From: Streptomyces sp. NBC_00459
GTDB taxonomy: Bacteria; Actinomycetota; Actinomycetes; Streptomycetales; Streptomycetaceae
Direction: 5' to 3'
Length of the DNA: 64,000 bases
Assembly: GCF_036013955.1 (NCBI RefSeq)
Contig: NZ_CP107903.1
Coordinates: 7,440,001-7,504,000, forward strand
Part shown: in pieces, positions 1 to 7,205 of the stretch
Position numbering within the stretch: the first letter of the stretch is position 1
Layout of the letters: every line of letters begins with the position of its first letter
Program-made: the position numbers and the translations under genes
The notes under the pieces: generated by a model
Database searches by the model: none
The model's input: only the letters and a program-made list of their open reading frames with translations
What the model was told of the DNA's origin: nothing

Positions 1-2
1 AC

Positions 3-890
3 ACGCGTACCGGGCGCCCGTTCGTCGACGATCCGACGGTGACCGAGGAGATCCTCGGCCGGGTACGGGTGGCTGCGGACGCGGCCGGCCTGTGGGAGGA
101 ACTCGACACCGACTGGCTGCTCCTGGACGCCGAGTTGATGCCGTGGTCGCTGAAGGCGTCCGGGCTGCTGCGGTCGCAGTACGCGGCCGTGGGCGCAGCC
201 TCCGGGGCGGTGTTCCCGGAGGCGCTGGCGGCGCTGGAGGGTGCGGCGGCGCGTGGCATCGACGTACAGGACCTGCTCGCGCGTCAGCGCGAACGGGCCT
301 CGGACGCCTCGGCGTTCACTGCCGCCTACCGGCGCTACTGCTGGCCGACGGAAGGGCTCGACGGGGTTCGTCTGGCGCCCTTCCAGGTCCTGGCGACGGA
401 GGGGCGAAGCCTGGCCGGGCTTCCCCACGATGAGCAACTGGCCCTGTTGGACCGGCTGGTGGAGCACGACCGTACGGGTCTGCTGCAGACGACCCGTCGG
501 CTGTACGTGGACACGGCCGACGCGGAGTCGGTGCGGGCGGGCGTGGACTGGTGGCTGGAGATGACCGGCCGGGGCGGTGAGGGCATGGTCGTCAAACCGC
601 TCGGCGGGGTGGTGCGAGACGGGAAGGGGCGACTGGTGCAGCCCGGCATCAAGTGCCGGGGGCGTGAGTACCTGCGGATCATCTACGGTCCGGAGTACAC
701 ACGGCCGGAGAACCTTGCCCGGCTGCGGGGGCGGTTCCTGAACCACAAGCGGTCGCTGGCTATCAGGGAGTACGCGCTGGGGCTGGAGGCGCTGGACCGG
801 TTGGCGGAAGGGGAGCCGCTGTGGCGGGTGCATGAGGCGGTGTTCGGTGTGCTGGCGCTGGAGTCGGAGCCGGTGGATCCGCGGCTGTAG
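3..890 (+). CDS. Polynucleotide kinase-phosphatase (Pnkp), C-terminal ligase/adenylyltransferase part, 5' end outside window
   Basis: The reading frame is open from the window edge, so this is the C-terminal ~295 residues of a larger protein. It matches the ligase (adenylyltransferase) domain of bacterial Pnkp, which works with the RNA 2'-O-methyltransferase Hen1 in RNA end repair. Visible nucleotidyltransferase motifs are LDAELMPWS (motif III region), GGEGMVVKP (motif IV) and IKCRGREYLRIIYGPEY (motif V). The motif I lysine, phosphatase and kinase domains would lie upstream, outside the window. The GTG at 39 is only an internal codon. The TAG stop is followed directly by four 8-bp repeats and a strong hairpin. 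Hen1 would be expected upstream but cannot be seen. Confidence 0.85.
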   Translation, partial: TRTGRPFVDDPTVTEEILGRVRVAADAAGLWEELDTDWLLLDAELMPWSLKASGLLRSQYAAVGAASGAVFPEALAALEGAAARGIDVQDLLARQRERASDASAFTAAYRRYCWPTEGLDGVRLAPFQVLATEGRSLAGLPHDEQLALLDRLVEHDRTGLLQTTRRLYVDTADAESVRAGVDWWLEMTGRGGEGMVVKPLGGVVRDGKGRLVQPGIKCRGREYLRIIYGPEYTRPENLARLRGRFLNHKRSLAIREYALGLEALDRLAEGEPLWRVHEAVFGVLALESEPVDPRL

Positions 891-922
891 CGCTGTAGCG
901 CTGTAGCGCTGTAGCGCTGTAG
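883..922. repeat. 8-bp tandem repeat at the Pnkp stop codon
   Basis: Four perfect copies of CGCTGTAG (891-922) follow a related GGCTGTAG (883-890) that contains the stop codon of the upstream gene. Every copy carries a TAG, so changes in copy number would not extend the protein. It looks like a simple slippage tract. Confidence 0.9.
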
Positions 923-989
923 GGGCGGCGGGGGCTTTCGCCCCCCCCGCCCCTACGCGTCCCATCCTGTACCTGGGGGCTGCGCCCCC
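919..989. terminator. Bidirectional terminator hairpins between convergent genes
   Basis: Two stem-loops lie between the rightward Pnkp gene and the leftward NAD-kinase-like gene. The first (919-956) pairs GTAGGGGCGG with CCGCCCCTAC around a G/C stem with a TTTC loop, a stem of about 17 bp with one mismatch. The second (975-989) is GGGGGC-TGC-GCCCCC. Neither has a clear U-tract, as is common in Streptomyces. Confidence 0.75.
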
Positions 990-1095
990 GGACCCCCCTT
1001 CGGCCCTGAAGGGGCCTCGTCCTCAAACTCCCCCAGAGGGGAGACCCCCAGACGGGCTGGTGGTGCCGGCCGGCGCTGAAACCACCCCCTCAGCA

Positions 1096-1995
1096 TCAGC
1101 CCACCAACCGCAACCGCTCCCCGCACACCCCCACCCGGACCGTCTGCCCCCATGTCAACTGCACCGCATCCCCCTCCATCCCGTCCCCGAACGCCACCAG
1201 CCGCTCCGACTCCACCGTGAGTCGGAGCTCCGCTCCCGACGCCAACTCGCCCGCCACCAACGACGTCCCGGTGACCGGTGAAGGCCAGGCCTCCCGTACG
1301 AACCACAGCAGGCGGTCGTCGGTGGGGCGGGGCAGGGAGAGGGCGGCGCCCCGCTCCTGCCACAGCGACCGCAGCCAACCGCTCGCCCCGGTCCCCGTTC
1401 CCACCAGTACCCCGGACGAGGCCTGGGCCTCGGCGACACCCCTGTCGTCGCCGAGGCCCAGGCGATACCGGACCGTCTGGTGGCCGGGTGCCCCCAGGTA
1501 GATCTCGTTGAGGGCGACCAGCCGCTGCGTGTCGTCCGCGACCGCCTCGACCATGGTCAGTTCGTCGACTCCGGTGTCCCGCGCGAACACCGCGGGCAGC
1601 AGACCCGCCACCGCTGCCGGGCGGTGTCTTACCAGCACCCCGGGATTACGCCCGGGATCGGTGTCGACGCCCAATACCGGCTGCCCGGTGAGGTACTTGG
1701 CGACATTCGCCACCAGCCCGTCCTGTCCGACCACGACGACCACGTCCTCCGGCCCGAAGAGGAAACGGTCCAAGTCGGCCCGCTCGACCCGGGTCTGACG
1801 CCAGGTCAGAGGGACTGCCGCCGTCACCTCCGCCATGGACCTGTGGGTGCGGCGGTGGCGTTCGGCGATCTCCTCGATGTCCCGTCCCCGGGAGCGAAGG
1901 AAGAAGGCGGCCTGGCCGTGCGTGCCGTGCCGGGCCACCAACTCCTCGTACTCCGTGGTGCGGTGGACCATGACGGCCCGCGGAGCGAGGCTCAC
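1096..1995 (-). CDS. NAD(+)/NADH kinase-like protein
   Basis: The 299-residue protein resembles the ATP-NAD kinase fold: VVVVGQDGLVAN in place of the GGDGT diacylglycerol/NAD kinase loop, and ALNEIYLG in place of the conserved NE motif. The second glycine of GGDG is Gln, so NAD phosphorylation should not be taken for granted. The GTG start at 1995 overlaps the TGA of the upstream SPFH gene (GTGA) and has GGAG seven bases upstream, indicating translational coupling. An ATG at 1971 is the alternative start. The pair with an SPFH/band-7 protein suggests a shared membrane-associated or stress role, which is inference. Confidence 0.75.
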   Translation of the reverse strand: MSLAPRAVMVHRTTEYEELVARHGTHGQAAFFLRSRGRDIEEIAERHRRTHRSMAEVTAAVPLTWRQTRVERADLDRFLFGPEDVVVVVGQDGLVANVAKYLTGQPVLGVDTDPGRNPGVLVRHRPAAVAGLLPAVFARDTGVDELTMVEAVADDTQRLVALNEIYLGAPGHQTVRYRLGLGDDRGVAEAQASSGVLVGTGTGASGWLRSLWQERGAALSLPRPTDDRLLWFVREAWPSPVTGTSLVAGELASGAELRLTVESERLVAFGDGMEGDAVQLTWGQTVRVGVCGERLRLVG

Positions 1996-3044
1996 TCCCG
2001 CGCTCCGCCCAGCCTGGCGAGCAGGCCGGTCAGTACGTCCGGTGACACCGTCAGGCTGTCGATCCGGGGCAGGTTCTCGGCGAGCCGGGTGCCTGTCAGG
2101 GCGTGCAGCATCGCCACATCCGCGTCCGCGTGGGCGTGCAGCCACGCCGTCTGGGCCTGGGCCCGCGCCTCGCCCACCCCGCGCACGCTCGCGGCCTCGG
2201 CCTCCGCCAGCCGTACGACCCGCGCCGCCTCCGCCTCTGCCCGGACGGCGTCGGCCGCCGCGTACTCCTCGGCCTCCCGGCGGGCGTTCGTACCCCGCTG
2301 GTCGACCAACTGCTCTTCCCTCCGGGCGAGTTCGATCTGACTGGCCAGCTCGTTCTCGGCGATGGTCCGCTCGCGTTCGACTGCCACCGCACGACGTTCG
2401 TACGTCGCCCGGTCGGCCTCCTGCTGAATCTGTTCGCGGGCGGGCGTCCGCAACGCCCGCTCCACCTCGGGCTCCGGCCGCAGCGCCACCACCCGTACGG
2501 CCACGACCTCGATGCCCGTGGCCGGCAGACGTGGCTCGGCGGCCAGCCCCGCCGCGACCCGTTCCCGCACCGACGCCACCCCGTCGACCAGCGCGGACGC
2601 CAGTGCCGTGCGGGCCAGGACATCCAGGGCATGCTGCTGGGCCGTCTCCGTCAGCAGCGTCGACAGCTGCTCCAGGGGCGCGCTGCGCCAGACGCCCGTG
2701 TCCGGGTCGACGGAGAAGTCGAGGCGGGCGGCGGCCAGAGCGGGGTCGCTGATGCGGTAGGTGACGGTCGCCTGGACCGCCACGTCCTGGAAGTCGGACG
2801 TACGGGCATGGAAGGTCATCGCCAACTCCCGGTCGTCGACCGGGACTTCGGAGAGTGTGGCGGTCAGGGCGCGGAACCAGAAGCTGAGCCCGGGACCGTC
2901 GTGCGCCAGTCGGCCGGAGCGGTGGTGGCGGATGTGGGCGGTGGGAGTGCCGCGCAGATGGCGCCATCCGAGGCGCCGGGTGATGTCGGCCATGTGCCTG
3001 TCGTCCATCCCTCGTCCGGTGCGGGAGCGTCCGTTCGACGGCAC
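1992..3044 (-). CDS. SPFH/band 7 domain protein
   Basis: The 350-residue protein has a band-7/SPFH fold (about residues 35-195, including FQDVAVQATVTYRI) followed by an Ala/Glu/Arg-rich coiled coil (about 195-300) like flotillin and prohibitin relatives. No transmembrane hairpin is evident, so membrane association would need the partner gene or lipids. The GTG start at 3044 has AAGGGG seven bases upstream. In-frame ATG codons at 3008 and 2993 are possible, and 2993 (start of MADITRR) is where I would expect homologues to begin. It is translationally coupled to the NAD-kinase-like gene downstream. Confidence 0.75.
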   Translation of the reverse strand: MPSNGRSRTGRGMDDRHMADITRRLGWRHLRGTPTAHIRHHRSGRLAHDGPGLSFWFRALTATLSEVPVDDRELAMTFHARTSDFQDVAVQATVTYRISDPALAAARLDFSVDPDTGVWRSAPLEQLSTLLTETAQQHALDVLARTALASALVDGVASVRERVAAGLAAEPRLPATGIEVVAVRVVALRPEPEVERALRTPAREQIQQEADRATYERRAVAVERERTIAENELASQIELARREEQLVDQRGTNARREAEEYAAADAVRAEAEAARVVRLAEAEAASVRGVGEARAQAQTAWLHAHADADVAMLHALTGTRLAENLPRIDSLTVSPDVLTGLLARLGGARE

Positions 3045-3192
3045 TCCCGCACCCCTTGTCGTCAGGTAGACGATATCCGATGGGGCTGCTTATCGTCAAG
3101 GGGACGAGATGGAGGGGTGGGGTGTGGAGGGTTATCGCACATATACCGCCGACCAGCGGGTGAACAGGGTGCGAAGTGGTCAGGATGGAGGC

Positions 3193-4419
3193 ATGGGATT
3201 CCATGTCGACTCCGAGGCCGGGCGGCTGCGCCGCGTCATCCTGCACCGGCCGGATCTAGAGCTCAAAAGGCTCACCCCCAGCAACAAGGACGCCCTTCTC
3301 TTCGACGACGTCCTGTGGGTGCGCCGTGCGCGTGCCGAGCACGACGGCTTCGCCGACGTCCTGCGCGACCGGGGCGTCGTCGTCCATCTCTTCGGCGACC
3401 TGCTCATCGAGGCCCTGGCGATCCCGGCGGCCCGCACCCTCGTGCTCGACCGGGTCTTCGACGAGAAGGAGTACGGGCCGCTGGCCACCGACCATCTCCG
3501 GGCCGCCTTCGAGAGCCTGCCCGCCGCCGAGCTGGCCGAGCTGCTCATCGGCGGCATCACCAAGCGCGAGTTCCTGGCTGCGCACGCGGAACCGGCCTCG
3601 GTCCGCTTCCATGTCATGGACCTCGACGACTTCCTTCTCGGCCCCCTCCCCAACCACCTCTTCACCCGCGACACCTCGGCCTGGATCTACGACGGCGTCT
3701 CCATCAACGCGATGCGCTGGCCCGCCCGGCAGCGGGAGACCGTGCACTTCGAGGCGATCTACCGGCACCACCCGCTCTTCCGTGACGAAACCTTCCATCT
3801 CTGGTCGGAGGGCCAGGCGGACTATCCCTCCACCATCGAGGGCGGGGACGTCCTGGTCATCGGCAACGGCGCCGTACTCATCGGCATGAGCGAGCGCACC
3901 ACGCCGCAGGCGGTCGAGATGCTCGCGCACAAGCTGTTCGCCGCCGGTTCGGCCGAGACGATCGTGGCGCTCGACATGCCCAAGCGGCGTGCGTTCATGC
4001 ACCTCGACACCGTGATGACGATGGTCGACGGAGACACCTTCACCCAGTACGCCGGGCTCGGCATGCTTCGTTCGTACACCATCGAACCGGGCGTCGGGGA
4101 CAAGGAGTTGAAGGTCACCGACCATCCGCCGGAGCACATGCACCGGGCGATCGCCGCCGCGCTCGGCCTGAGCGAGATTCGCGTCCTGACCGCGACACAG
4201 GACGTGCACGCGGCCGAGCGGGAGCAGTGGGACGACGGCTGCAACGTCCTCGCCGTCGAGCCGGGTGTGGTCGTCGCGTACGAGCGCAACGCGACCACGA
4301 ACACGCATCTGCGCAAGCAGGGCCTTGAGGTGATAGAGATCCCGGGCAGCGAGCTGGGGCGGGGGAGGGGCGGTCCGCGCTGTATGAGCTGTCCGGTGCA
4401 GCGGGATGCGGTGATGTAG
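3193..4419 (+). CDS. arcA: Arginine deiminase
   Basis: The product hydrolyses L-arginine to citrulline and ammonia. It is 408 residues, the usual length, and carries the guanidino-group-modifying enzyme signatures: the N-terminal LRRVILHRPDLE, FTRDTSAWI, EGGDVLVIG, HLDTVMTMVD, and the C-terminal catalytic cysteine in CMSCPVQRD (about Cys400). The ATG at 3193 is preceded by AGGA and GGAGG. The frame runs upstream to 3109 but has no good site there. It lies 143 bp before an ornithine carbamoyltransferase, forming a catabolic arc pair. No carbamate kinase (arcC) follows. Confidence 0.93.
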   Translation: MGFHVDSEAGRLRRVILHRPDLELKRLTPSNKDALLFDDVLWVRRARAEHDGFADVLRDRGVVVHLFGDLLIEALAIPAARTLVLDRVFDEKEYGPLATDHLRAAFESLPAAELAELLIGGITKREFLAAHAEPASVRFHVMDLDDFLLGPLPNHLFTRDTSAWIYDGVSINAMRWPARQRETVHFEAIYRHHPLFRDETFHLWSEGQADYPSTIEGGDVLVIGNGAVLIGMSERTTPQAVEMLAHKLFAAGSAETIVALDMPKRRAFMHLDTVMTMVDGDTFTQYAGLGMLRSYTIEPGVGDKELKVTDHPPEHMHRAIAAALGLSEIRVLTATQDVHAAEREQWDDGCNVLAVEPGVVVAYERNATTNTHLRKQGLEVIEIPGSELGRGRGGPRCMSCPVQRDAVM

Positions 4420-4562
4420 CGGGGCGTGGCTCGTCCGTGTCCCCGACTCCCGGTCCGTCGCGGGCGGGCTCGAAAACCTGACCGCATAGAAATGTTAGGA
4501 GTCGTATAGACTTCCATTCGTCCACGTCCTGTACGCCCTGCCGGATCACCTGGAGCGCCCCC

Positions 4563-5570
4563 ATGGCGACTGTCCCCACCGCCCTCGCCGGGCGCCATTT
4601 CCTCAAGGAGCTGGACTTCACCGGGGAGGAGTTCCGCGGCCTGCTCGACCTGGCCGCCGAGCTGAAGGCGGCGAAGAAGGCCGGCGCCGAGACGCGGCAC
4701 CTGGTGGGGAAGAACATCGCGCTGATCTTCGAGAAGACCTCGACGCGTACGCGCTGCGCGTTCGAGGTCGCGGCGGCGGATCAGGGCGCCTCGACGACGT
4801 ATCTCGACCCGTCGGGCTCGCAGATGGGTCACAAGGAGTCCGTGAAGGACACCGCGCGGGTGCTCGGGCGGATGTACGACGGGATCCAGTTCCGGGGCGA
4901 CAGCCAGGCGGCGGTCGAGGAGCTGGCCGCGTACGCGGGGGTGCCGGTGTTCAACGGTCTTACCGACGACTGGCACCCCACCCAGATGCTGGCCGACGTG
5001 CTGACGATGACCGAGCACAGCGACAAGCTGTTGACGGAGATCGCCTTCGCCTACCTCGGCGACGCGCGCTTCAACATGGGCAACTCGTATCTGGTCACCG
5101 GCGCGCTGCTCGGCATGGACGTACGGATCGTCGCACCGCGGGCCTACTGGCCCGCCGAGGATGTCGTCGCCGGCGCGCGGAAGCTGGCGGAGGCGAGTGG
5201 CGCACGGGTGACGCTGACCGAGGACGTGCCGGAGGGCGTACGGGGTGTCGACTTCGTCGCCACCGATGTGTGGGTGTCGATGGGGGAGCCGAAGGCGGTG
5301 TGGGCCGAGCGGATCGCGGCGCTGGCTTCGTACGCCGTGACGATGGATGTCCTGCGGGCGACGGGGAACGCGGACGTGAAGTTCCTGCACTGTCTGCCGG
5401 CGTTCCATGATCTCGGCACGAAGGTCGGGCGCGAGATACACGAGACCTACGGGCTGGAGTCGCTGGAGGTCACGGACGAGGTGTTCGAGTCCTCGCACTC
5501 GGTGGTGTTCGACGAGGCGGAGAACCGGTTGCACACGATCAAGGCTGTGCTGGTCGCTTCGCTGGCCTGA
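4563..5570 (+). CDS. Ornithine carbamoyltransferase, probably catabolic
   Basis: This cytosolic enzyme interconverts ornithine plus carbamoyl phosphate with citrulline. It is 335 residues, with the carbamoyl-phosphate loop STRTR at residues 60-64 and the HCLPAFHD ornithine motif near residue 273. A GGAG seven bases before the ATG supports the start. Its place behind arginine deiminase argues for the phosphorolytic, catabolic direction (arcB-like), although sequence alone does not separate it from biosynthetic argF. The 143-bp gap before it contains TATAGA at 4505-4510, a possible -10 box. Confidence 0.9.
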   Translation: MATVPTALAGRHFLKELDFTGEEFRGLLDLAAELKAAKKAGAETRHLVGKNIALIFEKTSTRTRCAFEVAAADQGASTTYLDPSGSQMGHKESVKDTARVLGRMYDGIQFRGDSQAAVEELAAYAGVPVFNGLTDDWHPTQMLADVLTMTEHSDKLLTEIAFAYLGDARFNMGNSYLVTGALLGMDVRIVAPRAYWPAEDVVAGARKLAEASGARVTLTEDVPEGVRGVDFVATDVWVSMGEPKAVWAERIAALASYAVTMDVLRATGNADVKFLHCLPAFHDLGTKVGREIHETYGLESLEVTDEVFESSHSVVFDEAENRLHTIKAVLVASLA

Positions 5571-5593
5571 GGAGTCTCTCGCCCCCCCCGTTG

Positions 5594-5613
5594 CCGGGGG
5601 CTGCCGCCCCCGG
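5594..5613. terminator. Terminator hairpin after the arginine genes
   Basis: A perfect 8-bp stem, CCGGGGGC-TGCC-GCCCCCGG, lies between the convergent carbamoyltransferase gene and the ATP-binding regulator gene, and may serve both. Confidence 0.7.
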
Positions 5614-5626
5614 GCCCCGCGAACCC

Positions 5627-6079
5627 CTACGCCCGACGCCACTGTGCCGGTACCACCGGTACCCGGAACCACACCGCCTTGCCCGAGTCCGTGGTCCGGT
5701 GGCCGCAGGACGAGCTCAGCGTCCGGATCAGCAGCAGCCCCCGCCCGTGTTCCTGCCAGGGATCCGGCTCCTCCGACAACGGCCGCGTCAGATTCCCCGG
5801 CGGCGCCGGGTCGGGATCGTGCACCTCGACCTGGCAACTGGTCGGCAGCAGCTCCACCACCAGCTCTATCGGCGCGTCCCCGGCCGTGTGCTCCACGGCG
5901 TTCGCCACCAGCTCCGCGGTGAGCAGTTCCGCCGTGTCGCAGTCCGCCGCCGCATGCTCCAGCTCGGTCAGAGCCGTGCGGACCAGCGCGCGGGCGACAG
6001 GCACCGCCGCGGCGGTGTGCGGCAGGGCGATACGCCAGGAGGCGGGGGCGGGGGGTTCTTGCACGGCGGTTCCGTTCAT
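5627..6079 (-). CDS. ATP-binding protein, HATPase_c (anti-sigma-factor/RsbW-like) family
   Basis: The 150-residue protein is a single GHKL ATPase domain of the kind abundant in Streptomyces. ELVANAVEHT is the N box and HGRGLLLIRTL a G2-type motif, while the usual DxGxG is degenerate (HDPDPAPPG). Such proteins act as serine kinases on STAS anti-anti-sigma partners or bind sigma factors. No partner gene is adjacent. The ATG at 6079 is preferred because the recognisable domain starts soon after it. The only AGGA upstream lies inside a hairpin (6082-6097). Confidence 0.75.
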   Translation of the reverse strand: MNGTAVQEPPAPASWRIALPHTAAAVPVARALVRTALTELEHAAADCDTAELLTAELVANAVEHTAGDAPIELVVELLPTSCQVEVHDPDPAPPGNLTRPLSEEPDPWQEHGRGLLLIRTLSSSCGHRTTDSGKAVWFRVPVVPAQWRRA

Positions 6080-6081
6080 GG

Positions 6082-6097
6082 AGCAGGCTGTCCTGCT
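6082..6097. promoter_or_regulatory. Inverted repeat covering the ribosome binding site of the HATPase gene
   Basis: AGCAGG-CTGT-CCTGCT is a perfect 6/4/6 inverted repeat directly upstream of the start codon. The only Shine-Dalgarno-like AGGA of the leftward gene is in one arm. It could be a protein operator or an RNA hairpin that hides the site. Confidence 0.4.
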
Positions 6098-6374
6098 TTC
6101 AACAATAGGAATGGTACGGCGGGGTCCGGCCGAGGCACTGGTCGGGCGCCGCGCGGGACTTACGGCCCCGCTCACCGTTCGGCTTACCCACACCAACGGC
6201 CCGTCTCCCCTGACCACTCCCACTGTTACCGCGCTATTGACGCCTCGTGACGGGACCGGATCACCGGAACAGGCCGCCGCCGCGGTCCCCGATGTATCGC
6301 GTAGTCATGACGACAGTCACAGATGAGTGATAAATTCATACGCAGCCGTCCCCCGCGTGACGAGGAGGCCGCGT

Positions 6375-7205
6375 ATGAGTCCCTTCACCGGCTCGACCCC
6401 CCGCACCTCCACCTGGCACCACCTCCGCCTCGACCTCGCCCCCACCGGCGTGGCCACCGTCACCCTCGCCCGTCCCGAGAAACTCAACGCCCTCACCTTC
6501 GGCGCCTACGCCGACCTGCGCGACCTGCTCGCCGAGCTGTCCCGGGAGAGATCCGTACGGGCGTTGGTGCTGGCCGGAGAGGGCCGCGGCTTCTGCTCCG
6601 GCGGCGATGTCGACGAGATCATCGGCGCCACCCTCTCCATGGACACCGCCCAGCTGGTCGACTTCAACCGGATGACCGGGCAGGTCGTGCGGGCCGTACG
6701 GGAGTGCCCCTTCCCGGTGATCGCGGCGGTGCACGGCGTGGCGGCGGGTGCCGGAGCGGTTCTCGCGCTGGCCGCGGACTTCCGTGTCGCCGACCCGTCC
6801 GCGCGCTTCGCGTTCCTCTTCACCCGGGTCGGCCTCTCCGGCGGCGACATGGGCGCCGCCTACCTGCTGCCCCGGGTCGTCGGACTCGGTCACGCGACCC
6901 GCCTGCTGATGCTCGGCGAGCCGGTGCGGGCGCCCGAGGCCGAGCGCATCGGCCTGATCAGCCAACTGACCGACGAGGGCCGCGCCGACGAGGCGGCCCG
7001 GACACTGGCCCACCGCCTCGCGGAGGGCCCGGCACTGGCGTACGCACAGACGAAGGCCCTCCTCACCGCCGAACTGGACATGCCCCTGGCGGCAGCCGTG
7101 GAACTGGACGCCGCCACCCAGGCCCTCCTCATGACCGGCGAGGACTACAAGGAGTTCCACGCGGCGTTCACCGAGAAGCGCCCCCCGAAATGGCGGGGAC
7201 GATGA
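6375..7205 (+). CDS. Enoyl-CoA hydratase/isomerase family protein of the aryl-CoA cluster
   Basis: The 276-residue crotonase-fold protein has the acyl-CoA oxyanion segments LAGEGRGFCSGGDVDEI and AAVHGVAAGAGAVLALAADF. GAGGAGG six bases before the ATG at 6375 decides the start over 6327. Its stop overlaps the ATG of the fused monooxygenase (ATGA at 7202), so both are translated together. In the 2-aminobenzoyl-CoA pathway a crotonase hydrates or opens the ring product after dearomatisation, and that role is inferred from context. Other crotonase reactions are possible. Confidence 0.85.
   Translation: MSPFTGSTPRTSTWHHLRLDLAPTGVATVTLARPEKLNALTFGAYADLRDLLAELSRERSVRALVLAGEGRGFCSGGDVDEIIGATLSMDTAQLVDFNRMTGQVVRAVRECPFPVIAAVHGVAAGAGAVLALAADFRVADPSARFAFLFTRVGLSGGDMGAAYLLPRVVGLGHATRLLMLGEPVRAPEAERIGLISQLTDEGRADEAARTLAHRLAEGPALAYAQTKALLTAELDMPLAAAVELDAATQALLMTGEDYKEFHAAFTEKRPPKWRGR

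Noticed and set aside
1096..3246. One very long leftward frame that would give a 716-residue protein.
   Set aside because: Only its last 300 codons look like a protein family. The rest is an arginine/glycine-rich shadow of the SPFH gene in another frame.
5680..6330. Rightward frames over the HATPase gene.
   Set aside because: The leftward frame has the N-box and glycine motifs of GHKL ATPases. The rightward ones have none.
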